A stretch of 64,000 bases of DNA. It comes from Pyronema omphalodes (Eukaryota > Ascomycota > Pezizomycetes > Pezizales > Pyronemataceae). The position numbers and the translations under genes are program-made. The stretch lies in contig JAJJXM010000096.1 of assembly GCA_024516155.1 (NCBI GenBank), positions 62,001 through 126,000 on the forward strand. The letters run 5' to 3'. This document shows positions 9,945-21,382 of the stretch, piece after piece. The first letter of the stretch is position 1; the number at the start of each line of letters is the position of its first letter. The notes under the pieces were generated by a model. That model made no database searches. It was not told where the DNA came from and saw only the letters and a program-made list of their open reading frames with translations.

Positions 9945-11720
9945 TTCGTGAGGTGGGGTAAGCCAAAACTCGTGAAAACTCTGATTTTGCGACAAAAGTC
10001 AACAAAAACAACGTAGAATTCCCTGAAAATTCAGAGAATAACGTAATAGAGTGCTGCGAATCCGAATCCGATGAGAAAACCGGGGGTTTCGGTGCTCGTT
10101 GTTGAGAATGCAGGGGGGGGGTCGCCGTTTTGGGCGCTCTTCCAGAGCGTGGTCTTGGCAAGATCACCAGTTCCTTCGGCTTCAACAAAGCAGCAACAGG
10201 CGACAACTGAGCACAGCCGGTTCAGTAACTACCGTCGCATAATGGTATCTGCAATTAAAGAGGCAGTCGCAGTTGACGACAACTATGCCACCCTAGATCA
10301 ACTGTTTATAGACAACTACGCCGAATTCACTGCAGCCAGCTTCCTGGGGATACAACCGATCCACCAGGACACACAGCGACGCTTCAATACCCTCGATGAC
10401 ACCATATGCAACAACAGCGATGAGATGCGCCACAGATTCGACGTCATGATGACAAACTTCGCCATTCTGACCCGCGAAAACACGAAGCTGCGCGCAGCAT
10501 ACGACTCTACACAGGCAGAAACAGCAGCTCTCAAGGCTGCTGTGGACGCCCTGACGAAGAAAATCGACGAACAGCAACAAGTCATTTCGGCGCCCCCCTC
10601 ACCGAACCTCACGGCCTCTTCCTCAGCGATGGAAGAGATGACTATGCAACTGTCCGTCGTCCAACATGACATTCAGGATGTCCTGGACGCTGTTCGCAAC
10701 CCTCCTGGCAAGAGAAAGCGAAGGGGTAGCGACCAGAACACCGAACCCACCTCACCGACAAACAGAAGACCGGTGAACAACAAACCGAGAGTGGCATCAC
10801 CGGTGCGAAGCCTGATGCACTGGAAACATGCGACTACCGCCGCCCAGGACGAGCTTGATGCTCTCAAGCCTATGTCCCCCCTACCTCTCCTCGCGATCAC
10901 GTCGACCAAAGCGACACCGGAACCTCACCCTGACAGTTCATCTGTTCAGGACACACCTCTACCCGACGCCCCAAGCACTGCCCCTGCTGAGTCGAACGGA
11001 TGGAAGACTGTGGAGGCGAAGGCTACACAGAGGAAGAAGCAGAAAGCGAACGAGACGACACCTACGGCAGCGCCACCCAGCAAGACCCCTACAACAAAGA
11101 ATGGTGGCAGGGGAAAGAATACCCACCAACCCAGAACGACAACCTCCTCTGCAAAGAAGACTTGGGCAGAAGTCGTCAAGAGCGGAGGCATCAACGTCTA
11201 GATTGTGCTTGGGAATGGCAATCTTGGACTTACGACACCACCGACAAGAAGGGGAGAGAGGCGAGGGGGAGCAGCGAGAAGGCTGAGGAAGAAGGAAGAA
11301 GAAGGGGAGAGAGGGGAGGAGAAGAGGGGCAGGGCGGGCCCGGGTGTCTCAAAGGGCAAAGAGTCAGGAGACACCGGCGGAGGAGGGGAGAGAGGAGAGG
11401 AGAATGGGGGCACGGGTGGCCCGGCGGCCGTTTAACTTTGCTTTGGTTTTGTTTTTGCTTTGTGGAGGAAATAAAGGCGGAAAAATTGTTAAAAATGGGA
11501 GGGGAAGGGTGGAGGAAAGGGAGGAGCCCGGCGAGGCAGCCTCTGTGCAAGCAGGGAACTGGAACAGCAGACGCGCTTGGACAAGAAACCCCCGTAGTAA
11601 CAGTGGGGACAGACCCCACAACAACAACGATCAAGAGGAGGAGACTGGTAGAGGTGGAGACTGGGTTTTTGCTTTTACATTTCTTTCTTCTTCTCTTTTG
11701 TATTTATCTGTCCCTTGTCA

Positions 11721-11734
11721 TAACCTTCGGGTTG
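11721..11734 (+). other. 3' RNA hairpin TAACC-TTCG-GGTTG (NORF N1)
   Basis: A stem of five pairs (one U-G) closed by C-G around a UUCG tetraloop, 15-20 nt before the microsatellite tail. The same form occurs at 26941-26954 and 36994-37007. Confidence 0.75.
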
Positions 11735-11941
11735 CAAACAAGTAATGAGAGAACAAACAAACAAACAAACAGACGAGCCGTTGTGTTGTTGCGTCATCAT
11801 TGTGTTGTCGTTGTTGTCGTTGACATCGTGCCGTTGTCTTGCCGTGTTGTGTTGTGTTGCTGTTGTGTTGTTGTGTGTGCCGTGCCGTCGTGATTGATAG
11901 ACTGATTGATGATGGATGACGTACCATGAGCTGGAGAGCTG

Positions 11942-12731
11942 TTTTTATTTATTTATTTATTTATTAACTCATACACGCATCCAACCGTAAGGTTATGGCG
12001 GAATCTACAGTAAATACAAAATTAAGAAACCCGGGTGTTAGGCCAAGCTCTCACTGGGTATGCCCCAGAGCTTGTCGTTAGGGTGTGGGGTTGTAGACCC
12101 CCAAGTCTCGTTGTGCTTTTGTTCGTCAAGCGTCGTCTGTTCCAGGAGCCCTGTACGCTCGGAGGCCACCTCGCCGTGTCGTTCCCCCATTTCCTCCACC
12201 CTTCCCCTCCCTTTTTTAACCGTTTTTCCACCTTTATTTCCTCCACAAAGCAAAAACAAACAAGCAAAAGAAAAGAAAAGAAGATATAACTCCCCCGGGT
12301 CAACGCCCCCCCCATCGCACCTCTCTCCCCTGTGCCACTACCCTACTCTACGTCCCTCCCCTCGCCCTTCACCACGCTCCTCCCTCTCGGCTCGCCAGCC
12401 ATCCATCGTCCCACTCCGTCCACTTCTCTCCGCGTCACCATCTCGTACTCGCCTCATTCGTGCTCCTCCCGTCCGTCTCCACCGCGTCTCTCCTCTCCCT
12501 CGACTCCTCCCCTCACTTTCATTCCCGTTTCAAAAAGAAAAAACACAATACTCCATTCTCCACAACAACCACGCCTCCGCTCTCCCAGTCTCCCGTCTCC
12601 ACTCTCTCCTCGTCATCGTCCGCTTCCTCCATCTCCCCTTTCCCTCGTCTCTCTCTCCGCTCTCGCCTCCCGCTTCTCCCTCCCTCCGTCCTCCTCCTAC
12701 TCCTTTTTATTATTATTTTTTTTTTTTTTGT
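11942..12731 (-). other. LINE-C 3' UTR of C-b with poly(A), purine tract, hairpin and (AAAT)n
   Basis: Reading the minus strand: poly(A) with ATAAT just after the stop (about 12731-12708), a purine-rich 400 bp, a box AGGAAATAAAGG, then a 300-bp end nearly identical to the ends of minus-strand NORF copies N2, N4 and N5 (TCTGGGGCATACCCAGTGAG region), the hairpin TAACC-TTAC-GGTTG, and the tail. Confidence 0.85.
11982..11995 (-). other. 3' RNA hairpin TAACC-TTAC-GGTTG (LINE C-b)
   Basis: Same stem with UUAC loop near the AAAT tail. Found also in C-a (6036-6049) and on the minus strand in N2 (7162-7175), N4 (21421-21434) and N5 (22374-22387). Confidence 0.72.
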
Positions 12732-15700
12732 TTAATTATTAGAGGTAACCGCGTGTTCGTCCGTCAGGTCCAGCAGCGTCCCCCAGTCTGTTGTCAGCGT
12801 AGCAGATGTGTCCTCCTCAGCGGGGAGTTTACTTAACCTTGCGTGAGCCCACTCCGCAGTCGCTATCTTGGTCTCTGAGATCATAGCGGACAGTGCTTTG
12901 GTTCTGGCGGTGGTATGTAAGATTGTCGGTAGTGTGAGGTGTCGTCGTCGTGGGATTTTCAGTGTACGTCGCAGTTCGGTCCGTTGGGAAGTGAAGTAGG
13001 GGCACGAGAGAATGAGATGTTTGGGGGATTGCGGAGGGTGAAGGGGGCATGAGCACGAGCGGGAGGGGTATTGGGCGGTCGGGGGATGAGCAAGGCAGTC
13101 CAAAAAATAACCGTGTCCGGTTCGCAATCCCAAGATTGCGGTTGATAGTTTGCGTGGTAGGGCCGTGTAGTCATGGTCGAGGCGTCGACGGTGTGGGGCG
13201 TCGTATGTTTTAAGTTTCGGCGCGGAGGAGTACCAGGTCGTCAAGTCCTGGATGTATTGATCGTGAATCTGTCGGCGTATCCAGGACAGGGAGACCGGTG
13301 GCGAAGAGCGGGGAGTTAGGGTGGTTGCAGTTTTGGCGAGGAGGTCGGCTTGGTCATTCCCGGGTATATCGGTATGTCCTGGGACCCAATGTAAGGTGAC
13401 GGATGTGTCTTTGGAACGGAGGGAGGAGGCGATGTCGTGTATAGCGCGGGCGAGCTCTTGGCCCGGACCATATGTTGTGCGGGAGGCGCGGAGGATGGCC
13501 GCCTGGTTGTCTGTAAAGACGTGTATCCGGCGGCGTCGGAGGTGGTTGTGGGAGATGACTTTGTGGCACATCTCGAGGCAGTCGTGAATTGCTCGTAGCT
13601 CGGCGTCGAACACTTCCGTGGTCGTGCCCATGGGGATGGATTCGTTGACTTGACGGGGGAAACCTGAGGTGATGCAGTATCCGGCGCCTGTTTTTCCTTC
13701 GAGTTGGGAGCCGTCTGTATAGGCGATAATGTTGGTTTTGTCGTCGCTCAGGTCGCGGATCAGCGAGAGGTGTTCGACGGCGGCTTCGGGTTTGGGGAGG
13801 GAGGATATCTTTATTCGTAGGGGTGAGCTTATCCACGGGGTGGGATTTGGGTGTGCCGTGTCCTCGATTACGTCGTCTGGCAATATCCACTGACTGACGG
13901 AGCGGAGCATGCGAACGAGGCGCGAGGGGGCTTTCCGGGTGGTGTTCCAGGGGTAGTCATATTCGGACGGGTCACATATGGAGGTGGGGAAGTGGTTGGG
14001 CACGGGGAAGGAGGAAGGGCAGCGTCTAACTACGGGGTGGGAAGGGGGGAGGGAGAGGAGGCGGAGAACGTATTTGCGGCTGCGGCGTTGAAGGCGAACT
14101 GCGACGGGGGGTATGGCGGCTTCGTTGTGTAGGGCCACTATGGGGGTCGATGTGAATGCGTTTAGTATGCGGCGTAGGGCGGAGTTTTGTTGCGTTTGTA
14201 GTGTGTTGGCCAGTCCTTTTTGTCCATTCCACCAGATCTCAGAGCCAAAATCCGACCTAGAGGTTACACACGCTTGATAAAGTGTACGGGTCGCTGAGGG
14301 GGACAGACCTGTTTCGTGACGTACCAAACTTCGGAGGGCGTTGAGGGACCTAGCGGCGGCCGTCAGTCTTATTTTTACATGTTGGGAAAAGGAAAGTTTG
14401 CGATCAAAATGTATGCCAATCCACCGGACCACGTCCTTGCGGCCTCCTTGAGTCCCGGGGGTGACTATGGTGCCGTTCGGTAAGCGCACGTTTGTTGCTT
14501 CGCTGTGTTCATCGATTCGCGACTTATGGAAGTGCAGCATCTCCGATTTGGAATCGTCGAATGCTACCGCGTTTGTCTGCGCCCAGTTGAATGCGGTGCG
14601 AGCGGCTGCTTCCAGGGCGCGCGCATTTTGTTCTCTCGTTCGTCCATGGGCCACCAAGGCAACGTCGTCTATATAGCTAGGGGTCCACAGGGTCGGGTGT
14701 TCGGATTGTAAGGCGTCAAAGAGGGGGCGAAGGTATATGAGGAAGAGTATTGGCGACGCGGGGGATCCCTGGGGAATGCCGGTTTGAATTGGTCGCTGTG
14801 AATCTGTTCTGCCGTCAAATGATAGGGCGGTTGTGCGGTCACTTAAGAATGAGGAACACCACGATATTACCGCCTGTGGGCAGCCGAGTGAGTGCATAGT
14901 TGCCAGTAATCTGGCGGAGGAGACGTTATCGAAAGCTCCTCGTACATCTAAAAATAGGGCAGACGTCACGAAGCGATTTCCCGCGTTAACTTCTACCTCA
15001 TGCGTCAGTGCCATCGCGGCGTCAATTGCCGAGCGTTTTGGGCGCCCGCCAATCTGGTCCTTATGCAGGATGTCGTGCGACTCCGCCATAAGGCTGAGCC
15101 GGGTCGCCATGAGTTTTTCTAACACCTTGCCCAAGCAGTTGAGTAAGGCGATCGGGCGGTATGCCTTTATGGCGCTATAGTCCGGTTTGTTTGGTTTAGG
15201 TATCACCACCGTCGTGGCCTCTCGCCAGCTCCGCGGGTGATATCCTTTCGTTCCTAAGGTTGAGTACAGGGCGTTGAAAACTTTGGGGACTGCATCGTAC
15301 GCCTTCCTAAGGCACGCGAACGTGATGGAGTCCGGGCCGGGGGCTTTCTTGGGGGAGGATGTTGTGATAGCGGTACGAATTTCTTCGGGGGTGAATGTTT
15401 TCCAGGGGAGTTGGGGGTTGGGTCGTGAGGTGCGTGTGGGGGGGGCAGCTGGGGGGGGGAGGGAATAACGCTTGAAAGGCCTCTACCTTACTGTCGAAGT
15501 CGACGCATACCTTCTCCATTCCTCCTACCTGTGTCTTGATCGGTGGTGTCAATTGAGCGCGGCGCGGGTTTGTATATCGGAAGGCCGCCCATATGTCTGG
15601 TCCTTCCACCGCGGCTAAGTATTCCTTCCACATGGAGTCCTTTGCATGTCGGACTTTCCTGTAGTGGGCGTTTCGAGACTGTTTGTATTCGGCGAGGTGT

Positions 15701-16734
15701 TGGGGAAGGCGGGTCTGTTTCCATCTCCTGCTGGCCCGGGTCATGTCTTTACGTGTCAGGCGTACCTCCTCCGTCCACCATCTCTTCGACCGCGGGGTTG
15801 GGGTGAGGGTAGGTGTTGATATCGCGGCGGCGGTTTGGATAGAGTCGCGAAGGAGGGCAGCCCATTCGTCGAGGTTCTCGGCGGAGGGGTTGGCTCGGAG
15901 GTGGGACCACCGGGGGTAGGAAGCTTCGGTGAGACGTTGCAATTCTTCGGTGAAGGTCTCCCAGTCCGTCTTGCGCCAGTTTAGTCGTGTAGTGTCGCCG
16001 GCGGTGTTGTGGTGGTCTGGGTGTAAGGAGTTGATTTGGAAACGGATCACCTCGTGGTCCGATCCCGTGGCAATGCCGTCGTCAATGGCCCAAGAAGAAA
16101 TTTCCCTTGCCATCGCCGGGGCTGCCAGAGTCAGGTCGAGGACCGAAGAGCCCGATCCGTCTCGATAGTGGTAAGTAGGAACGTCCGGGACGTTTACCAG
16201 TTGCCAGTGATGGTCTTCCATCAGTTCCACCAGCACGTCTGCTCTCGCTGGTCTGCGTGCGTGGGAGTTCCACAGAGGGTGATGGGCATTGAGGTCCCCT
16301 GTGATCACGCAACGGTGGGGGAGAGTGAGGGGGGTAAGGGAGCGGGGGACGGTATATAATTTTGTTTGGGGGTCTTTTTCATTATAGATATTTAAGAGGT
16401 AAAAGGAGGGAATGAGTGTGGTGCTGACCTCGAGTACCTGGAGGTCAGGATCTCCGCTGACGTCCGGTCTTGGTGTGACTCGAACATGTGGGTTGAGGCG
16501 AGAGATATATGCAGCAGTGCGATTGACTTTGTGGTGGCTGCGGGGGGGAAGTAACAAAAGGAAATCTGGATGTGTGATTGCGTACCGGGGATCTTTAACG
16601 TTAATCTCTTGTACCAGCAATATGTCTATTTTGGATCCTGCTGAGTTCAGCAGTGTTGTTAGTGCGGTGGCGCTGCGATTCGTGTTATGTGACACGATGC
16701 GGAGGGTCGCCGCTGATGAGTCGTATCTATTCAT
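12732..16734 (-). pseudogene. LINE-C ORF2: endonuclease, RT, RNase H, C-terminal CCHC; one frameshift
   Basis: It starts MNRYDSSAATLRIVSHNTNR at 16734. The endonuclease has LVQEINV, ITGDLNAHHPLW, SSVLDLTLA and GSDHEV. A frameshift falls in the proline/poly-C hinge between endonuclease and RT (about 15445-15470). From there the RT frame runs to 12732 with IPKPNKPDYS, LDVRGAFDNVS, GIPQGSPASP and YIDDVALV. RNase H follows with AYTDGSQ, DAELRAI, FTDNQAAI and WVPGHTDIPGND. The C-terminus has a Cys-rich CSCPLHPP ... HLILSC motif typical of Tad1/I-like LINEs. It is about 1330 codons. All catalytic residues are present; a single homopolymer slip separates it from an open frame. Confidence 0.92.
16727..16734 (-). 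promoter_or_regulatory. 8-nt ORF1 stop/ORF2 start overlap ATGAATAG
   Basis: The ORF2 ATG lies just inside the end of ORF1 and the ORF1 TAG closes the octamer. LINE-B copies have ATGTCTAA and ATGTATAA in the same position. This arrangement suggests ORF2 is translated by termination-reinitiation. Confidence 0.8.
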
Positions 16735-18636
16735 CAGTGGTCATGGTGGTGTCGGCGATGGGGTTTATTTCGGCGGGGATGGCGTCTAGGGGTGTTGTCT
16801 CCGGGCGAGTCTTCTGCCAGGCTTCCCTGACGACGTTCACTTTGACGGGGCAGCGGGTGCTGTATGCGGCGTGGTGGACGTCTGTGAGGCCAGCGGCGAC
16901 ACAATTGGCACACTTGTAGAGGGTGTGTTGACATTTGCGGCCCTGGATTGTGGGACACTGGCCGCATTGGTGATATTCGGTGGGGTGGGGGGCGGCGCAT
17001 ATCGCGCAAGCGGGGCCATTGTCAGCTGGGCAGATTGCGTGATGATGTCCAAATTTCTGGCACCTGCGGCATTGCTCAATGGAACGGGCGGTGAAGAATT
17101 CTGTCACCTTGCGTTGTTCGAATAATACTGTCACCTTTGTTCTCTTGAGGAGGTTGTATTCCTCGCTGGACTTCAGTGCGATCATCACACTGGAGGCGGT
17201 CTTACCAACGCGCTTGTCCGGGTGAGAGATGTACCTTGGGGGTTGTGTCAGGCGTACTTTGTGGTTCGTCTCGATTTCTTGCTGCAATTTTTGCATACCC
17301 TCGGCGGTGTCCTCGTAGTAGTCCGTGGGGATTCCGTGGACTGCCAGCTTATACCATTTTTCGTTAAGTCGGGGGGGCAAGAGGTTCGGGTGGACTGTGC
17401 AGGCAGCGGCGTGGATAACAGAGAGGTGGGGGGTGAGATCGGTAATGGATGTGTTCGGGGAGGGGGTAAGCATGAGGCTTCCTGCCATATTTTTCCTAAC
17501 CGTCATGATGTTTCCTTCCACCTTCGCCTTGTGTAGGGCTTCGTTGATAGCTAATCCAATGGCGATCTTAGAGCTATCGGGCAGGGCACGGGGGTCAGGC
17601 CAGGGGATCACAATGTCTTGGACGTGGGGGGGGTGCTTGCGTTGGGGGTTGGGTTTGGTGGTCTTAGGGGGGGTCTTTGATGGGGCAGCGGCTTTCTCTT
17701 TGAACAACTTGGTTGCCGCGGGTATTGGTCCTTGCCACGGTTCGTTCGCCTGGGGTGGGGGAGGGGGTAGGTGAGGGGGAGGAGTGAGCTCGTTCTTCCG
17801 GAGTTCAGCTTCGGCGTTCAAGCACCTCTGCTTCCAGTACTGGGCTTCGCTGAGGCGGGGGGCATGTTTGGAGGGTAAATCGAGAGGGGCGTTAACGGGC
17901 TGGGTATCGGGGCTGGTGGTCTCGAGGGGGGTGGGGGATGCGGAGACGGGGGTGGGGGACACGGCGGCAGCTGTTCCTTTCGGTAGGAGGACGGGGCGAG
18001 GAGTTGGACGGCGTCGTAGATGGATTGGAGGAGGGACTGGTTCTTGTTGATTGTCTTGAACGCTTTGTTGATTCTGTCGTTCGTTGTCTGGTCGGCGTGA
18101 CGAAACATGTCCGCGGTGGTAGCAAGATTGTGGTGGAGGACGTCGATGGATTGAGCGAGGTCGGCGTTGCTGGGAGGTGTGGCGTTAATCGGAGCGGTGT
18201 CGGGGTGGAGTCGTTGGACTAGTGCAGGAACGGGGGTGGAGTCTTCGGCGATATGGGTGATAGTATGGGCAGTGGAGGCGGCGGGGTGTTTTTTCTGTTT
18301 TCCGGTGGTTTGTTGGATGGAGTATTTAGGGTCATTGTTGCTCAGTTGATCGGGGGTGTCGGAGTTTTCAGGGAGGGGTTTTTTGTTGTGGGGTGTTTTG
18401 GGTGGGGCGTTGGTGGTGTTGCGAGAAGTTGGCGTTGGGGAGCTGTCTCGGGGAGACGCGTCGTCGTCGCTGGAATCCTCGCTGACGTCAGAGCACGTGT
18501 CTACGTGCATCTCAACGTCGGACGCGTCGGACTCGTGCGGCTCTGCGTTAGCGCGTTTTTCTTTCGCGAGCGCTCGAGGGGGCGCTTTGTCGGGGGGGAG
18601 GGGCTGTTTCTCAACAGCGGAGGATCGGGTGGGCAT
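16727..18636 (-). pseudogene. LINE-C ORF1 (nucleic-acid-binding protein), one frameshift
   Basis: It starts MPTRSSAVEKQPLPPDKAPP at 18636. The N-terminal third is Ser/Asp-rich and low complexity, followed by a helical segment (NADLAQSIDVLHHNLATT). A frameshift near 17965-18000 moves into the frame that carries a Pro-rich linker, YWKQRCLNAEAEL, the conserved globular region around LNEKWYKLAVHGIPTDYYED, KVTEFFTAR, and three Cys/His clusters starting CRRCQKFGHHHAIC (CX2CX4HX4C). It ends TMTTDE, with TAG at 16729-16727. About 635 codons over both frames. Its role is RNA binding and assembly of the retrotransposition particle, by analogy with LINE ORF1/gag-like proteins. Confidence 0.88.
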
Positions 18637-19296
18637 CGGAAGTTCGGAATAAGTTGATTGTGCGGTAGCGACAAGGAATCCGCGATTGAAATGATGGTTG
18701 TTGATGTGGGTGGAGGGTGGTGTTGATGGAACCGGTTCGCGGGGCTTTTCTCAGGGGCCCGAAAACTCTTTTTCGATGAAAACTCAACGGAAAAGAGAGG
18801 GCCTGATCTGGAAATGCTGCGAATAGGTAATTCGGGGCTGCCGAACAATAATCCGCGATAAAATCTTGCGATTTCGGCGTGGTTGTTGAAAAGGCAGGGG
18901 GGGGTCGCTCTTTTTCAAGGCCGACAAGAAACGCGCGACGGAGCTGGAGAGCTGTGGCGTCGCAGGTGAATTGATGGAGAACGGAAGCTTTCATGTAGCG
19001 ATGTTGGATGACGGCCCAGCAAGACTGCTGGCCGCCCCTTTGTACATAAGGAGGCTTGCCTCCCCGTTGTCGAGTTCTCCATCGAACGTCTTGTGTCTTT
19101 CCCTTGCTCTTAATAAAGACTTCTCCTTCCAGTCCCACGTCATTCTTGTCCTTGTCCCTGTCCCTGTTTCGTGTGCCGTCCGTCTGACGAGCACTTCGGT
19201 CCTTGTCTTCCCGTTCCCCGTCCTGTTACCCGCCTAGTCCCTCTTGCCGGTAGTGTTCAGTGTGCTCTTTGAACGTCCGTTCCTAGTTCCCTGACA

Positions 19297-20097
19297 TTAC
19301 GTTCGATCGAATAATTATTCAACCAACACGCATGAACCCCACCGGTTCTGCTTGGACCTACGCCTTAAAACAAGCCCTGGAAACGCACACCCTAAACGAA
19401 ACCTTTGGGATTTCCGACCGATTCGCTGGCGCAGTGCGAAGAACCATCCGAAGAGCAGAAAATCACTGCTACCTTGTGGTCCGCTGGGAACTCCAGGACT
19501 ACACTTACCAGGAGCACGTCCGCAACACCATCAGACTCAAGCCAATCCTCCGAGCCCGCCAGAATGCACGTTAAACTTATCGACGAAGGACACTGGCAGC
19601 AAATTATGAACGCTGCCTCCATGACCCAGTTCCCTGACGGCCATGAACCGCTTACTTTCACCAAATAACTCGCGCGATCCATCATAGACGCCCAAGACCA
19701 CCCCACGGGCTATCTCTTAAACGACCTCGCGGAAACCCCCGGCTCCCGTAACAGCACCCGGGTCTCCAGCCCTGTCGCCTCCCGCGCTCCGGAAGCTCCA
19801 ACCCCTGCCCCCATTCCCCCTGTAGTTATCCAGACTGGCTCCGTCCAGGTTTATCCAAATCGCCCAGAAACAGTGCCGCGAACCGCCGCACCCCCTACCA
19901 CAGCCGCAGCCGCAGCCCCCGCCCCCGCTATAATCGCACCAATTCCAAGACCCCCCCCCCCGAGACTCCGAAATCCTCCTAACCCCGGAGGAACAAGCGG
20001 ATACGAATGAAACTCACTACTACGAGAAGGAGCGCACCCGCCAGCGTGAACTCATCAACGCGCGACTCGCCTCCCCTGGCATCCGCGTGACCGGAAC
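19297..20097 (+). pseudogene. LTR2 retrotransposon internal region, gag-like remnant of unknown family
   Basis: It directly follows the LTR2 3' end. An ATG at 19332 opens a frame of 80 codons (MNPTGSAWTYALKQALETHT ... NHCYLVVRWELQDYTY), followed in another frame by LIDEGHWQQIMNAASMTQF, an in-frame stop, a Pro/Ala/Thr-rich stretch and an acidic segment (ILLTPEEQADTNETHYYEKE). The position and composition fit the N-terminal part of a gag gene, but I do not recognise the family and no protease, integrase or RT is present. It is cut off at about 20098 by NORF N3. Confidence 0.45.
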
Positions 20098-21382
20098 CTC
20101 ACGAAATGTCGCCAAAACAACGACAGAACAACGCCAGACGATCGAAACGGTCCGAAAACGCGTACAATGTTCTAGCCGACCTTCCTCATGATGGATCTAA
20201 TCCTACATTTGATGAAAGAGATGGAAAAGTTGATGAAGTTGTTGGAAACATCGCTGAAAAGCTCTTCCAGAGCGTGGTCTTGGCAAGATCACCAGTTCCT
20301 TCGGCTTCAACAAAGCAGCAACAGGCGACAACTGAGCATAGCCGGCTCAGTAACTACCGTCGCATAATGGTATCTGCAATTAAAGAGGCAGTTGCAGTTG
20401 ACGACAACTATGCCACCCTAGATCAACTGTTTATAGACAACTACGCCGAATTCACTGGAGCCAGCTTCCTGGGGATACAACAGATCCACCAGGACACACA
20501 GCGACGCTTCAATACCCTCGATGACACCATACGCAACAACAGCGATGAGATGCGCCACAGATTCGACGTCATGATGACGAACTTCGCCATTCTGACCGGC
20601 GAAAACACGAAGCTGCGCGCAGCATACGACTCTACACAGGCAGAAACAGCAGCTCTCAAGGCTGCTGTGGACGCCCTGACGAAGAAAATCGACGAACAGC
20701 AACAAGTCAGTTCGGCGCCCCCCTCACCGAACCTTACGGCCTCTTCCTCAGCGTTGGAAGAGATGACTATGCAACTGTCCGTCGTCCAACATGACATTCA
20801 GGATGTCCTAGACGCTGTTCGCAACCCTCCTGGCAAGAGAAAGCGAAGGGGAAGCGACCAGAACACCGAACCCACCTCACCGACAAACAGAAGACCGGTG
20901 AACCACAAACCGAGAACGGCATCACCGGTGCGAAGCCTGATGCACTCGAAACATGCGACTACCGCCGCCCAGGACAAGCTTGATGCCCTCAAGCCTATGT
21001 CCCCCCTACCTCTCCTCGCGATCACGTCAACCGATGCGACACCGGAACCTCACCCTGACAGTTCATCTGCTCAGGACACACCTCTACCCGACGCCCCAAG
21101 CACTGCCCCTGCTGAGACGAACGGATGGAAGACTGTGGAGGCGAAGGCTACACAGAGGAAGAAGCAGAAAGCGAAGGAGACGACGCCTACGGCAGCGCCA
21201 CCCAGCAAGACCCCTACAACAAAGAATGGTGGACGGGGAAAGAATACCCACCAACCCAGAACGACAACCTCCTCTGCAAAGAAGACTTGGGCAGAAGTCG
21301 TCAAGAGCGGAGGCATCAACGTCCAGATTGTGCTTGGGAATGGCAATCTTGGACTTACGACACCACCGACAAGAAGGGGAGA
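20098..21382 (+). mobile_element. NORF fragment N3 (5'- and 3'-truncated)
   Basis: It begins at CCTCACGAAATG just before the NORF start codon, with no NORF 5' UTR, and ends in the Arg/Gly-rich 3' coding part at AAGAAGGGGAGA where the tail of N4 begins. The part from 20259 to the end is repeated on the other side of N4 (N6, 25347-26470) as a direct repeat of about 1.1 kb. Confidence 0.85.
20106..21382 (+). pseudogene. NORF protein (type m2), nearly complete, 3'-interrupted
   Basis: It starts MSPKQRQNNARRSKRSENAY and is open for 425 codons through module m2 (IMVSAIKEAVAVDDNYATLD), coiled coil, KRKRRGSDQN and KTWAEVVKSGGINVQIVLGN, until the AAAT tail of N4 replaces the last 55 or so codons. It shares NPTFDERDGKVDEVVGNIAE with N1, so N1 and N3 are close relatives, yet it differs from N6 at several codons (IQQ versus IQP, TIRNN versus TICNN). 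Confidence 0.8.

Larger units (their letters stand above)
7127..10135 (-). mobile_element. NORF insertion N2: partial NORF joined to a complete one, (AAAT)n tail
   Basis: On the minus strand a NORF 5' end (GGCGACCCC run at about 10120-10130) and the first two thirds of its ORF run to 9105, where a second NORF begins (5' end at 9104) and continues to an AAAT tail at 7127. The 13-bp TSD GCTCTTCCAGAGC flanks the whole. The junction TTTTGAGTGCATCAG (9105-9119) is the same site at which N5 sits inside N4 at 24317-24331. Here the 3' part of the outer element is missing, and the distal ORF of the inner element matches the N4 3' part and not N5. This is best explained as a deletion by recombination in an N4/N5-like nest. 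Confidence 0.88.
6959..11201 (+). pseudogene. NORF protein gene of N1, split by N2 (6959-7126 and 10136-11201)
   Basis: The ATG at 6959 begins MSPKQRQNNAQRSKRSENAY, the start conserved in all NORF copies. The frame is interrupted by N2 after AEKLFQ and resumes at 10136. The second part has central module type m2 (RIMVSAIKEAVAVDDNYATL), a coiled-coil segment (ENTKLRAAYDSTQAETAALK), a basic nuclear-localisation-like KRKRRG, a Pro/Ser/Thr linker and the conserved KTWAEVVKSGGINV. A CAG to TAG change gives a stop at 11199-11201, about 65 codons before the stop of intact copies. The function is not recognised; it resembles a LINE ORF1 protein lacking zinc knuckles. Confidence 0.8.
6764..11771 (+). 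mobile_element. NORF element N1, (CAAA)n tail, interrupted by N2
   Basis: The 5' end is ACGGCAACGGCGA followed by a C run and TGCGTTCTCAACAAC; the 3' end has the GGAAATAAAGG box (about 11466), hairpin TAACC-TTCG-GGTTG (11721-11734) and a tail of ACAAACAAAC. The 12-bp TSD GACGAGCCGTTG flanks it in LTR2. The minus-strand N2 insertion at 7127-10135 splits ORF1 between its own TSD copies GCTCTTCCAGAGC (7114-7126 and 10136-10148). Without N2, N1 is about 2.0 kb, a full-length NORF. Confidence 0.92.
11942..18940 (-). mobile_element. LINE-C copy C-b, essentially full length (about 7.0 kb)
   Basis: The 14-bp TSD GAGCTGGAGAGCTG flanks the element inside LTR2. On the minus strand: 5' UTR with the C-run start (about 18896-18904, GCGACCCCCCC then TGCCTTTTCAAC), ORF1, ORF2 overlapping it by 8 nt, internal poly(A), purine-rich 3' UTR, the GGAAATAAAGG box (about 12232-12242), hairpin 11982-11995 and an AAAT tail (11942-11964). 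It is the only LINE in the window with both termini and a TSD, so it is the reference for the family. A frameshift in each ORF makes it inactive as read. Confidence 0.95.
6735..19296 (+). repeat. LTR2 family LTR, plus orientation, split by N1 and by C-b
   Basis: The LTR is preserved in three pieces: 6735-6763, 11784-11941 and 18955-19296, adding to about 530 bp, the length of the minus copy. NORF N1 interrupts it between TSDs GACGAGCCGTTG (6752-6763 and 11772-11783). LINE C-b interrupts it between TSDs GAGCTGGAGAGCTG (11928-11941 and 18941-18954). The third piece has AATAAA at 19112-19117 and the LTR ends CCCTGACA at 19296. It is followed by element-internal sequence, so this is a 5' LTR. Confidence 0.85.

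Noticed and set aside
7127..10135. Twin-priming inversion as the explanation for the opposite orientation of N2 inside N1
   Set aside because: N2 has its own tail, its own 5' end and a 13-bp TSD within N1, so it is a separate insertion.
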